Positions 25,301 through 36,177 of a stretch of DNA of 64,000 nucleotides are shown here, in pieces (position 1 is the stretch's first letter; every line of letters starts with the position of its first letter). Source of the stretch: Puffinus mauretanicus (taxonomy: Eukaryota > Chordata > Aves > Procellariiformes > Procellariidae); assembly GCA_023333565.1 (NCBI GenBank), contig JAJKFH010004158.1, forward strand, positions 1,922,001-1,986,000. The letters are read 5' to 3'. The position numbers and the translations under genes were made by a program. The notes under the pieces were generated by a model, which was given only the letters and a program-made list of their open reading frames with translations, was not told the origin of the DNA and did no database searches.

Positions 25301-27769
25301 TAAATAAAGAGAGAGATACAGAAAGGATATATCCAAAATAGCCCAATGCTTGGCTTTGTTGTAAATGAGATCACCAGCAGTAACCCAGAGTTGATTTGTG
25401 CCCTCTTTTTGGTAGTTCATATTTCTTTAGCATAGTACTTTTCAAAACTGAAAAATAAGCATAAATTCTATAAGCTTAAAATACAATCTAGGCAAAAACA
25501 TTTTACAAAATACAAGGAACTGTTGAGGCGGAGTTCAAAGTGTAATCACAAATTTAGGAGAGTTTCCCACACACACTCCTTTCTTCAGAGTTTTCAATAA
25601 CTCTCTTACATCCTATTCCCATTCTCCCCAAGTTTTCCCAGCTTTGTATTCTTTTCCTCATATTTATTTTTCCTTCCAATAAAAAGCCACTTTCCTGTTT
25701 TCTTCTTTGAAAATTAAAAAAAAAAAAAATTCTGTAGAATCACTATGCAGACAGATAAGAAACTGCTGCATATTTTAAAAAGGAAATTGCATATTCAGCA
25801 CATTGAAAAACAGAATGTTTTGCATACACATCACTTCTGGTAAAAGCAGAAGAGGTTTCCAAGCGTATTTTTCAAGTTGTAGAGATTTGTCCAGTACCCG
25901 TTTGCTCTGAACGAGCTTGTACAGAACCATAAAAAAAATCACCATAGCTGACAGGCAATATTAGCATGGCATTCTGCAAGACCTACCTCGTACCACTTTT
26001 GATTTCACTCTGCACACTCTTTATTGTGCTTGCGCCTTTGAAGTGCACAAAATAGGGCAAGCTCTACTCAAGAAAATAACACATTTGGAACAAAACTACA
26101 AAACCTGCATCCAAACCCTTCACGCTTCTATCAGAAAAAGCAAACCATGGGGTCAGCCCAAGAGGAAAACAAGGGCATTTAAAAAAAGAAAGGAAAGAAA
26201 CTCTATCATTGTCATGGCAAAAAAGACAGCAAAAAATAACACCAACAAAGATTACCTCAAGGACTTTAGCCCACACCTCACTAACTGTTTCACCTTTGCC
26301 TCCTCTTCTGAACTCAGTTAATCTCCCCTTCATGCTTTTTCCTGTTTCTGAGGTCCCTATTTGCTAATCACTTGTGTCTCCAGAGCAGCTTGGCTAATTT
26401 GGCTCTGACAGCTATTAGTCGCCAGGCAACAACCAGCACCAGCTTTTACACAAGTGTCTGTATTTACTCATTTATCTTTTCCTTTTTTGTGGGGGAAGAT
26501 CATAAAGTCAGCATGTGCAGACATGAACAGAAGGAAGCACCTCAAATAAGAGAAGAGAGCACATCTCTCACACTAAATTCATATCACATTTATGAATATT
26601 CATCTAGGCCAAGATGGAGAACAGCATTTTGGAGAGAAGAAACAAATGCAGCTGCTGATTAGCTTTGTAAAGACACACATGAAAACTGTCACTGCTTTGA
26701 CTGATTGTAAAAAATGGTGTTTCGTGTGTCCCAAAAGCCATTCTTAAAGCAATGTCATACAAACCCTGGGATATCTCGCTTGGCAGAACAAACCTAAAAT
26801 GACTAGCATGTAGCAAAATGGCTTGCATGGTCGCTGTAAAAGTTCCATGAAGACAAAAGACATAAATGTTGCACGAGCAGACTTACGGGATTAACAAAAC
26901 ATTACACAAACACTACTAGATCCAGTTCTGTTGACCTTCTAAAGAGAACAGGAAAAGCTCAACACTATCCACAAAGCAGAGCTGTCATGCTTCATGTTAA
27001 AGATACCTCATTAATGCTTATGTGAACACGTAACAGCCACGCCAAGACTGCAGGAGGGCAAGAGACCCTAAGTGAGTAAAGAAACAGAGAGGTCCTTGAG
27101 AGAGGGCTTTGAAGCTTTGTTTGTATTCAGTAGTAACAAGAAAACCCTTGAGTATTAAAGTTAATGGAAACCCCAGGATGATAGCCCACTCAGAAAGCCA
27201 GCCCTATAGAGGAGGAATTCTGCTGAATTGGCCCCTTGACTTTCATAGCTGAAAGGAAAAACCCTAGGCAACAGCTAGAACAAGAGGTTGTTGTTAGAGT
27301 CACTGTAGGTTTCTTAAATGCTTGGGGATTTTTTTGCTGCATCTGTAGCTGCTTCCAAGGTTGTAATCAAGAGCTCAATCCTTTATTGCTATACAATCAA
27401 TTTGCTTTCTTAAGTTTACTTTCTTATTTGAACTTGCCTGGTATTGTGTGACCCAGTGGTGGCTCTGGTGAGATGAGATACGTAGTTCCTCCCGAGGACA
27501 ACAATATCCAGTAAAAGGAGATCCCACAAAGAATCTGCAGAATGTCCCATTAAGAAGATTGGGTGCTCTGAAGACTGCTATTATCAAGATACATGACTCA
27601 GGAAAAAAAGTATCTTCTGACAGATATTATTCAGTGGCCTGCAAGTAGGGGAAGAGGTGGTTTACGACATGAGGGAATCCCATATTGTCACATCTTGACA
27701 TAAGCAGAACCCAGGATCAGTGATCTGTAAGCTTATAAGAAAATGTGACTTTCATCCAGCAACTTGAAT
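22322..27769. other. Non-coding AT-rich stretch with short A-runs
   Basis: Unique sequence with a short (AG)n run near 23149-23159, an A12C3 junction at 25201-25215 and an A13-type run near 25717-25729. Overlapping open frames on both strands around 26043-26333 reflect A-rich sequence and show no domain. No repeat family is recognised. Confidence 0.5.
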
Positions 27770-28110
27770 TTCAAAGAATATTTGCATATTCTCTAATCTC
27801 TAGCTCTTAAGGCTGTATTGGCAGTGCTGTGTGTGTTGGTTTAAAGAGCTGCATGATTATTAGCAGCTGTACCTGATTATGTGCAATTAATACAGGAGCT
27901 CCCACAGAGTTAATATGAAGGTTTTCCTTTCCTCTGCTGTTCATTTTTATCTATGACTTTGAGAAAAATCTATTAATCACCCCATGCATGTTCTCTCTGT
28001 GCTAATACAGTCATTTATTATGGTTATTAGGCTGCTATAAATCCCAGGGAACTTTGACAGATCTTACAATTTTAGATAGGGCATTTGTAAGAAACATTTG
28101 GCAAATCCTT
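27770..28110. promoter_or_regulatory. Candidate conserved non-coding element
   Basis: Complex, low-redundancy, AT-leaning block with TTTGCATAT (POU-like), TTAATAC, CTATTAATCAC and TATAAATCCC motifs and no simple repeats. The texture suggests an enhancer-type element, but conservation is not shown. Confidence 0.3.
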
Positions 28111-28291
28111 TGTAGGAACTAAATGTCCTGTCTCTAAACCACACGCCCCCAGAAGCACCAGGCTTGTGTCTCATTTTCCAGTGTGCTACTCAAAATACCC
28201 ATCTGTCTCTCTGGTTTCCTATATCAGTGCCCATCCTGGTGGACACTAATAACCATAGAGGTGCATAAGCTGGAAACCAAATCCAGATCTT
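28111..28291. other. Non-coding stretch
   Basis: Short unique sequence leading to the G tract. Nothing is recognised. Confidence 0.45.
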
Positions 28292-28311
28292 GGGGGGGGC
28301 GGGGGGGGGGG
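28292..28311 (+). repeat. G8-C-G11 tract
   Basis: Nineteen G interrupted by one C at 28300. It has strong G-quadruplex potential on + strand and is a likely assembly or sequencing weak spot. Confidence 0.9.
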
Positions 28312-31300
28312 AAGGCCTGGGGCTGTCTCCAGGTCACACAAGGTGACCAGAAGCTGCATCCCTCAGCAGCGTAGGACACCCTGGCACCAGAACCAGGCAG
28401 CCACCATGGCCGCCTCTGAGATTCACTCCAATAATGTGCTCAGGAGACACCTCCCACACACCCCAGCAGGTCCATGCTCCTGCTTGTGCTTAGAGCAAAA
28501 CAAAACCAAACCCTTTGGCTGTGATTTTTCAAAAGCTCCTTAAAAGGCTAGTGATTGTGAGTGTCTTATCTTAGGTCAGTCTGCTGCTTTTGAAAACTCT
28601 CCTTCTTGTCCTTAGTATATTTTATGTAAAACATTAGTGTATAAATATTCTGGGAATTAATGCCCTCTGTCTCATAGTGACTGCATGATACAAAGAAAAA
28701 TATCACCTACAAATAAGCACTGATTTAAAATTGCAAGCTCTCTATTCTCAGCCAGCTGGCTTGTGATATGAGCTTCTCTACATTTAAAAGCATAGCTTTC
28801 TCCATTGCTTCTCTCAGTTTGGGTGACTTTTATGGTCTCTCTTTGCAAAGCTCTTTTACCGGGGCAGTGATTTGCGGTTCCCATAAGCCACCAAGCTCCT
28901 GCAATATGACCTTATATTATAGGTAATATAATTTAACATGCTTACTGATTACAGCACAGTTCTATGAAATAGGATGGAAAGTTTTGCTGGTCTATGAGGC
29001 CATTTCGCTACTCTTGAAGCATAAATGAGTTTATTTTGTCATCTCCTAAAGATCAGCCATATCGTCTGCAGCACACATGCACAATGTATTTGCCGTTAAT
29101 CCCACGGTTATTAATCTGTCCTGTGGTAGCAGCCATGGTTCAGAACCCAAGCAGAGAAAAACAAGGGTTGAACTTAATACAGTCATAAGATGTTTGTTTT
29201 TAGAGGTGACACACCCATGGCCAGCTGTTTCCAAATGTGGTATTAAACAATGAAGTTTAGGAAACAGCCAGACTACACTATTATTCAAAAATAATAACCT
29301 TTTTGTAAGATGCACAGTCTCTACAAGTGAATATATTAGTGTTGTTAATAATACCCTGATATTAATGCAAAGCTGTGCTGTCACCTGCCACAGAACGACT
29401 GCGCGTATAACTCCATTGGTTATTACATTACAAGGATGCCTGAAGCCTTATGCTGACAGTAAGTGAAGCAAGTATGGGATTTAATGCATTTAACTGAGTA
29501 AAAAAAAAAAATTAAAAAATCATACCTTTAATTTAATATATGCATGTTCTTCACTGTGGCAATTACCCACAAGTCCACAAAGAACACTCTGGGCTTCAGG
29601 CTATCAGACAGTTTATTCAGGACTATTCTTATGGATGATAGCTCTTCATGGTTTCCAAAACAGGCTTGTTCATTACATTGCTTTCTGCTAACAGGATTTC
29701 TGCAAGATGCCCCTTTCAAGTATTTTTTGGGGGGGTCTCTGAACCATGAAAAATACCAGAAAACTGGCACAAGAGTGATTTCAGCATCACAGGTAAAGAA
29801 AATATGCAAAAAGTGCATTTTGTTCTGACACTGTCTGCAGTCCTTTAATCAAGGAAAACATTTGCTCAGCCAGGAATGAATGAATGGGAGCTGAAGGGGG
29901 AAAAAAAAGTCCCGTTCAGAATTATTAACCCAATTTTTCAGCTTAATTTTTAACACAATGTGAAAATAAATAATCATCACCTCATATAAATCCATGCACT
30001 CAGTTATTCTCACTTAAGTAGGGTTACAGGTTTATGCTAGCTGAAAATTATGCCTGTTATGTTTATCTGAATCTGTAGCCTTCCAGAAGTCCATTCTAGA
30101 TTTCTGAATAGGCTGTGTAGCCTGGTGTGCTGAGGGCATCCAAATGCTCCAGTTGGATCATCCTCAGCAATTAGCAAACAGACCCTTTGTCAGAGCAGGC
30201 CAAATCCCAGTCTCAGGTCACTGTGTTGCTAACACATGAGATGTCTGAAATGCTGAGCTGGAGTGCAAAGTTCAGAAATTTAGGATTCCAATGGCCCAAT
30301 TTTTTGCTGCTTTAAGGCTCAAAACCTTAAGCAGTAAGGAATTTGGCCCCTTACTGTGTCATTCTCATGTAAGTTCTGTGTTTCTTCAGGTAGCCTGTCA
30401 AGCCAGCTGGTATCCAGGGGCTGTGCCAGCAGTTTATCTTACTTTATTGTGCAATATGCTGAGACGATAAGGGAATAGGTCACAACAGCATCAGAAACAC
30501 CACATTTGTTAAGCATATTTGCCACCGCAATCTCGTTGCCATTGGTTTTTTCCTGTGCAGTTCTACAGAACTCATAAAACTGTTCTTAAATATTGACACA
30601 TTTTATTTGCCTAGTTATCCTCTTGGCTCATTTTATTCTAAAATAATCAAGAATGTATTTACCTGGCAAAACATTTCCTCAAACATTTTCTAACTGGCCA
30701 GTAAAAGATCAATGTTGAAAGGTTTGCTTTTTGCATTACAGCTCTAACAAATGGTTTGTTTATTCAGAAAAACACGCAGAAAGATTTGGTCTTATCTAGC
30801 AAGCGAGATTGTAAAAGATTGTGCTTTTTGAAATTGTGGCTGGAAGTTGAAATGGCTCAGGAGTGTTCCACTGAAATACATTTACGTTGGAAAAGAGATT
30901 CTTGGCATGAAAAGCTGTGCTTTTTAAAAAATGTTTAGGTTTCATTTAGGAAGCGAGATGAAAATATTTTGCCTCAGGTTAAGTAAACTGGTATTGCAAT
31001 ATTTGGTTTGCGAGACAGAGTCAAAATATTAGTATCGTTATAGTACTAACATGCAACTGTCTGGCAAAACACCTCAGCCTGCAGAGAGGAACTACACTTC
31101 CCACAGGTCACTGCAACAATTCAGTAACGTAAGCCAGGATAAAATGTTTCTGTGTGGTTCTGCAAACAGAAATTAATTTTTATTTGAAAAACTTTAAATT
31201 ACCTCACTTCATTGGACATTCCTGTCTGAAGATTTTTTGAACTTTAGTTCTGGATTTAAGTTTAATGTTTGTTATGTTTTAGTATGGATTTATTTTCAAA

Positions 31301-31577
31301 TGCAATAATCTTTCACAATAAAATAAATTCTCATTTTTTAGAATTTCTAGAATCTGAATCTGTTTCTCATAATCCAGTAAACTAACTTAAACGTAAGCTA
31401 AACTGGTTTGACTGTCTCTAATACGTATTCACACTGCTTTAACAAACCTGATGGGATTAAGTGTAATGTTTTATTGCCAGAGAAAAAACAAATCTGCCCA
31501 TTGTTTTACCTGTCAAGAGTCTTTCAATTTCTAAATAACATCGTATTCTGCAAAAGCACATGCTTCATAGCCTAGTA
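28312..31577. other. Non-coding AT-rich stretch
   Basis: Unique sequence with an A12 run at 29500-29511. The parts at 28560-28700, 29290-29480 and 30520-30740 are complex and repeat-free and could hold conserved non-coding sequence. Open frames on opposite strands at 29528-29818 and 29544-29828 overlap almost exactly, which argues for chance stop scarcity and not for a gene. Confidence 0.45.
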
Positions 31578-31989
31578 TTTATTTACATTTCATGAAGGAT
31601 ATGTGACCAGAAAGGAAAACAGTTGTTGTTCTTACAGCAGTGTCCTTACTGAGGTGAGAGGGATTGTTCAGTCAGCGCTTTGAACTTCCTTTTCTGCCGA
31701 TAAAGGACCCTGTTAATAAAAAAAACATATTCAAAGATACCGTTAAGGCCTGTGCTTAGGCTGCCCAAGCAGTTTTTGTTAAGCACCTCAGCTCTATAAA
31801 CACCCAGGGAAAGCAGGAGAGAGGGAATAACGCTGGTCACTCCCAAGTCTGCCACACCAAACGCCTGAATAAAAGCAGGCGCTGTCACCTGGGATTTCTT
31901 AGTTATTAAACACTAGGAAAAGCCATTGCACACAAAAATAGCAAAACCTGCTGCTTTAGTGTGTGAAGATATGTCCCGAAATGAGTGTT
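31578..31989. other. Non-coding stretch with exon-like signals on the minus strand
   Basis: The minus strand has an acceptor-like site (T-rich tract then AG at 31711-31710), an open frame to a TAA at 31648-31646, and AATAAA at 31583-31578. This is described under findings. I do not call it a gene, because the frame is only about 20 codons past the acceptor and the protein is not recognised. Confidence 0.3.
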
Positions 31990-32940
31990 GATGGCTCTGG
32001 AGAGGGCGAGGCAACGTGAGGTGACATGAGGGGAGGACGTGGCGGCCATTTTCTGTCAGGCCGGCAGCCCTTCACAGCAAGGCCTTCTCAACCCCTGGCA
32101 TGGCGGCTCCCCCTTTCCCTCCCTCTGCTGACCCTGTTTCCACCCCCCTCTCAGCTCTGTTACCCCACGGTCGACGGCAGGCAGCAAAATACCTCAGAGA
32201 ACTGGCGAAAACCTCCTCCCGGGCTGCAGACATGGCCCCCCATGAGGGGCAACAGTGCTGAGGAGAGGCAGCCGGGTCACTGCTTGGCCCTCAGGGGAGC
32301 TGGGCTTGGTTGAAATGGACTCCCTTGCCTCAGAGGTTGCAACGTGAAGATGAAGGATTTAAAAGAGAGCCAGGACCTTGCGAGCTCTCAGTTTTAGCTG
32401 TCCAGCCCGGGGTACTTGGAAGGTGCAGAGCAACTACACTGTGAAGAAATGGCTTTATAAACACGGTCTCAGATCAGAGGCTTTGAAAGTTAGGCAATCA
32501 CAAGAAAAAAATTTTGCAGAAATATCTGTATCCCTCCTGCTCGCCTCTGTGAATCACTAATGTTATTGAGCGTTCACCCCTCAGTCCCCATGTGCTATAA
32601 TTGCTCTTCGATGGCCGCCTCTCTGAAGCACCGGCTCTCGTGGATTAAGCGGAGGATTGCCGTGCTGCATTTCTGCCAGAAAATAAATCCTTTTTCTCCC
32701 TGTTTGGGCTGGACTGCCATCTGTAGATAGCGTTTTGTGGAAATAATCTGGGGTTACGGCTCGTGATGAAACAGAAACAGCCCGTCAGGCGCAGCATCCC
32801 TGTTACGCAGGGGAACATCCCACGTCCCTCTGCCGACTGCAGCTGACCCAGGAACAACGCGCTGCCCTGCGACTGCAGGGATACCCGGGGGTGCTGCCTA
32901 GGGCCAACCTGCAAAGGGACGCCCGGGGCATTTTATCCAA
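31990..32940. promoter_or_regulatory. CpG-enriched patch, candidate promoter or enhancer
   Basis: By hand count there are about 38 CpG dinucleotides in roughly 960 bases, with GC a little over 50%. That gives an observed/expected ratio near 0.55, just below classic CpG-island thresholds but far above the preceding 30 kb. Motifs include GGCGGCCATTTT (32041-32052), ATGGCGGC (about 32100-32107) and GATGGCCGCC (about 32610-32619), whose CCAT/ATGG cores resemble YY1 sites that often sit at promoters. No TATA box or convincing first exon is visible. The open frame at 32026-32313 is proline-rich and probably a by-product of GC content. It could be a promoter, an enhancer or a decayed GC-rich repeat. 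Confidence 0.35.
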
Positions 32941-33694
32941 AAGAGCCCAAGTTTTGATTTCAAGGGAGATCAGTTGGGACTGCATTTCAGTCCTTTTGTA
33001 GATGTTCTGATCCAGAATGAAAGCTGGTATTATTTATTTTACCTCATTTCACCCTGCTTTACTTTCCAAGCTACAGCCATTTAAAATCAGAATAAAAGTC
33101 TGTATGGAAAATTACAACTGACTGCATCAAACAATAGGGCAGGGGCAGATACATCCCACAGATTTGTTCTATAACTTTAGGGTTTTCCTTTCTTTTATAA
33201 ATACCATCTCAACATTTAATTTCCATCCTTCTTGATGCATCTTTGCCTGTTACACTTTTATTAGCTTTCCCACTCCGATTTTGAGCCGCCCACTCCACCA
33301 TGCTAAGCGCTCCAAAATTATTTCTACCTTTTTCCCAGTGTAGTAGCGCTGTTACCAGCAACAGCCTCGTCATTTGCTCTGCACTAAAAGCCAGGAAAGG
33401 TTCAGCCTCTGGGTAAGCTTTCTGGCTCCTCACTCTAATAACTAGTGCCACTAACCCAATAAAATTTTATATCATTTTTATTGGATCCCTCCTAGAGAAT
33501 TATAGGAGGAGCGCTGGCTTGCAGAGCAGATGTGTGAAGCTGCAGACAGAATTGCATCTGTTTCTTTTTGCCACAATTTGTTCTGTATTGTCCCCTGTTG
33601 ACTAGGAAATTTAACATACTGTCACTGTACATCACATTTGTAATAAAATCATTGTTAAACATAAACACGTTATCCCCTTCTACTTCCCCTCCCT
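32941..33694. other. Non-coding stretch with a small inverted repeat
   Basis: Unique sequence. CCTCCTA (33488-33494) and TAGGAGG (33503-33509) form a 7-bp inverted repeat around an 8-nt spacer. The 33510-33670 part is complex AT-rich sequence. Nothing else is recognised. Confidence 0.45.
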
Positions 33695-33705
33695 CCCCCC
33701 CCCCC
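33695..33705 (+). repeat. C11 homopolymer in a pyrimidine-rich stretch
   Basis: Eleven C directly after a CCCT-rich lead-in (33672-33694). The complementary strand is G-rich with quadruplex potential. Confidence 0.85.
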
Positions 33706-33792
33706 ATTTTTAATAACAAACTGACTTTATTTCCTCTACATCTCTCTCCTCCTCACCCCCAAAATAGATTTTTCTTCTGGCCCCGGTATTCC

Positions 33793-33813
33793 CTGGAGCT
33801 GGGCCAGCTCCAG
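33793..33813. repeat. 21-bp near-perfect palindrome
   Basis: The left arm CTGGAGCTGG (33793-33802) and right arm CCAGCTCCAG (33804-33813) are exact reverse complements around a single central G. The site could bind a dimeric factor or extrude as a small cruciform. It lies in an open stretch (33568-33903) that I do not consider coding. Confidence 0.8.
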
Positions 33814-34689
33814 AAGTTTGATGCTGGCTTTTACGGCAGTCCTGAGAGTGAAACGGAATACAAGGGAGGTGGGGAAATGTCAGTAAGAATCTGCTGCTTC
33901 TAACTAAATCAAAAAATATTTGGCACTATATTTCTTGATGGCTTTTTTTACCCAACAACTGTTGCCTACGAGCAGAAAAGAAATAAGTCACCATCCAGAT
34001 AAGGAATTAAAGAGAAAAGCTCTGTCTTTGAGCTGCAGAAAGTTACCAGCAGCTTTTAATCTCCAGGCTGGGGTGATGCCCTGCTTTTGCTGCAGCTGTG
34101 AGTGCTCTGCAACCTTGTACTTCCCTGGGTCACTGCAGCCACTCTGGTTTTCAGGCTGCTGAATAAACCAGCTCTAGGTGGCTGATTAACACAGAAAACA
34201 AAGACATCCGAGACTGCATTGCTAATTGCAGGTAAAGACAAACTGATTTTGCTCATTTTCCTAGCTGATGGAAGATGACGTGTTAACATAGTCAAACATA
34301 TCCATAACAAATCCTCCAAGGTACAATAGAAATACATGTTTTCTGAGGAATGGGGCCACACCAGCTGCAGCTATTCTACTTCTTGGTGTACGGCTCCACA
34401 GCACAGCCCACGTCTCAGAAAGCAGGACAGACAGACTCTCCTCTGCCTGCACCATCTTGCACAGATACGGTGCAAAACCCTACAGGATTGCTCGGGGCCA
34501 CGGCTGTACATCGTCCCCAACAATACTGTCACTTTCTGCCATCCTCACAGAGATGCACTGTCATACCACTCAAATATTTGGGTACGGTTCCAAGCTGGGA
34601 ACGCAGCCGACCACACAATAACGAGGGGAAGCTGATGAGATTATGACTGAAAAATCACCTCAGTAATAAAAATGACAGGGGTAGTCACA
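33814..34689. other. Non-coding stretch
   Basis: Unique sequence. Several overlapping open frames on both strands (34056-34646) have no domain or consistent coding pattern. Confidence 0.45.
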
Positions 34690-34720
34690 AGCCCTTTAAA
34701 GGGCTCTGTCTTATTTGCAT
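34690..34720. promoter_or_regulatory. 16-bp perfect palindrome next to a POU octamer
   Basis: AGCCCTTTAAAGGGCT (34690-34705) is identical to its reverse complement. Eight bases later comes ATTTGCAT (34713-34720), the octamer bound by POU/Oct factors. A 16-bp palindrome is expected about once in 64 kb by chance, so the pairing is suggestive only. Confidence 0.4.
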
Positions 34721-34837
34721 TTTCTTACGCTGCTTGGAAAACTTAATGAAGTTTAGCTTCTGTCATTAAGATAAACCAGCTCTGTGGTGGTGCTGTCAGT
34801 TGTACTAATTAAAAGTCAGCCTCCAAGTGCTTAAAGC

Positions 34838-34960
34838 TTGTCTACACTTGAAAATTAATTCGGTTTGAGGTAGCATATAAATTTAAATTGCAGCAGCTAT
34901 TCCACTTAATATATTTATTTTGGAATAAGAGTGCCTTTGAACTTGGATCAAATTGAAACA
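34838..34960 (+). mobile_element. Possible degraded DNA-transposon or MITE fragment
   Basis: The segment contains CTTGTCTACACTTGAAAATT, TTAATTCGG, AGCTATTCC and GGAATAAGAGTGCC. Together these recall short palindromic non-autonomous DNA transposons of reptiles and birds, with 'ttaattcgg' and 'ggaataagag' blocks. The matching terminal inverted repeat at the right end is not visible, so any element is truncated. The resemblance is from memory and weak; a plain conserved non-coding element is an equally good reading. Confidence 0.22.
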
Positions 34961-36155
34961 GTTGCTTCTTTGCCCTGTCCTGAACTAAGAGATTTTTGCA
35001 TAGGAAATGATTCAGGGATACCTCTTGCTAAGTAACCCCATGCACAGACGAGCCTTCAGATGGCTGAACGACAGCAGCCTTCCCTTCTGTATGCTTCTCT
35101 CCGCATTGGGCCTCACCAGCTGAGCTAAAGCTGCAAGCAACAGATGATACATTTCTGCAAACAATGTGCTGAGCTAAACTGATATAGATTGTAGTTATTG
35201 AAATTTTAAGGACCTGTAGTGTTTCTGCAAGGCTGCTGTTACAGTCTAAAGCCTAAGTAAGAAAACTTAAACCTAGACTAAAACCTTTCCAAGAAAAATA
35301 AAGTATTTTTTTAATATTTTATAAACAAGAAAGTTCGGAATAGAGAAAAAAGACTGTGAACATTTGGGATCATTCTTCTTTATTTGCATTGTAGGAATAC
35401 AATTATCAACTGGTTTAAGAAATGGCTAGAAAACAAACCCTAGGGAATATAACAAATTCCTGTTACCATCAAGGGTGTTTTTGCAATTAAATTCCAAGAG
35501 CCCACAATATCCAAGACATTTGGAAATGTCAGAGAACCTGAAGAGCACAAAACAAAGTTCTCAGTCTTCCTTCCTTTCATATCCTGCCCTCCCAGCCGCA
35601 TGTTTAAGACTGAATGCTTTCCTAATGCTTGCAAGCAGAATAGAAATAGCAGCTTAACAACATCAGTGTTGGGGAAACATATCCAAGACAAGGGCTAGAG
35701 AGGACACAAAGCAAAGCAACGTAACATGCACAGCTTGACCCTCATCGTCTAATCTGGATGTTGTGCACAAGTTATAAAGATGCCGTTTAAAAGGGAAGGC
35801 TGTGCCCACTTAAAGGAACGTAAGTGGGGAAAAATAAACGGTATTTCAGGTGCTTTTCTCCAGATTGCTTTGTGTAGGGCTCACAGAGCATAGCTCCAGG
35901 TTGGCCCTTAGGTTTTTGGTATATCCAGCTGGGAAAGCCAGTAAGATTGGAAGTTTTATTCAGGATCTTAAATGAAGGATCATTTATTACCTGTGTGAGG
36001 GAAGGGATCATAGCGCTTCCCTCATCCATTTTAAGCACAGATTTTGGAGAATGTTGAAGGAAAATGGTAAACGGAGAGGCACGTCTAGCAAAAGATGTTC
36101 TTCATGTGAGAAGAAATAATTTGGCAGTCCTTGCAAGGCTGTCTGGCCATTCTGC
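34961..36155. other. Non-coding stretch
   Basis: Unique sequence. Small open frames at 35440-36038 on both strands overlap one another, and none is gene-like. Confidence 0.5.
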
Positions 36156-36177
36156 TTCACCTGTCTGACCAGGTGAA
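36156..36177. promoter_or_regulatory. Inverted pair of CACCTG E-boxes
   Basis: TTCACCTG (36156-36163) and CAGGTGAA (36170-36177) are exact reverse complements separated by six bases. CACCTG is the E-box preferred by ZEB1/ZEB2 and SNAI repressors, and ZEB proteins are known to bind paired sites through two zinc-finger clusters. The arrangement is seen; regulation is inferred. Confidence 0.4.

Noticed and set aside
29528..29828. Open frames of about 95 codons on both strands at almost the same place
   Set aside because: Coincident frames on both strands indicate local stop scarcity. Neither peptide is recognisable.
30799..30964. Repeated AAGCGAGAT and TGTGCTTTTT words
   Set aside because: The 9- and 10-base words occur in different order in the two places. 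Repeats of this length are common by chance in 64 kb.
34866..34873. TGAGGTAG, identical to the let-7 start
   Set aside because: Similarity stops after 8 bases and there is no let-7-type precursor hairpin around it.
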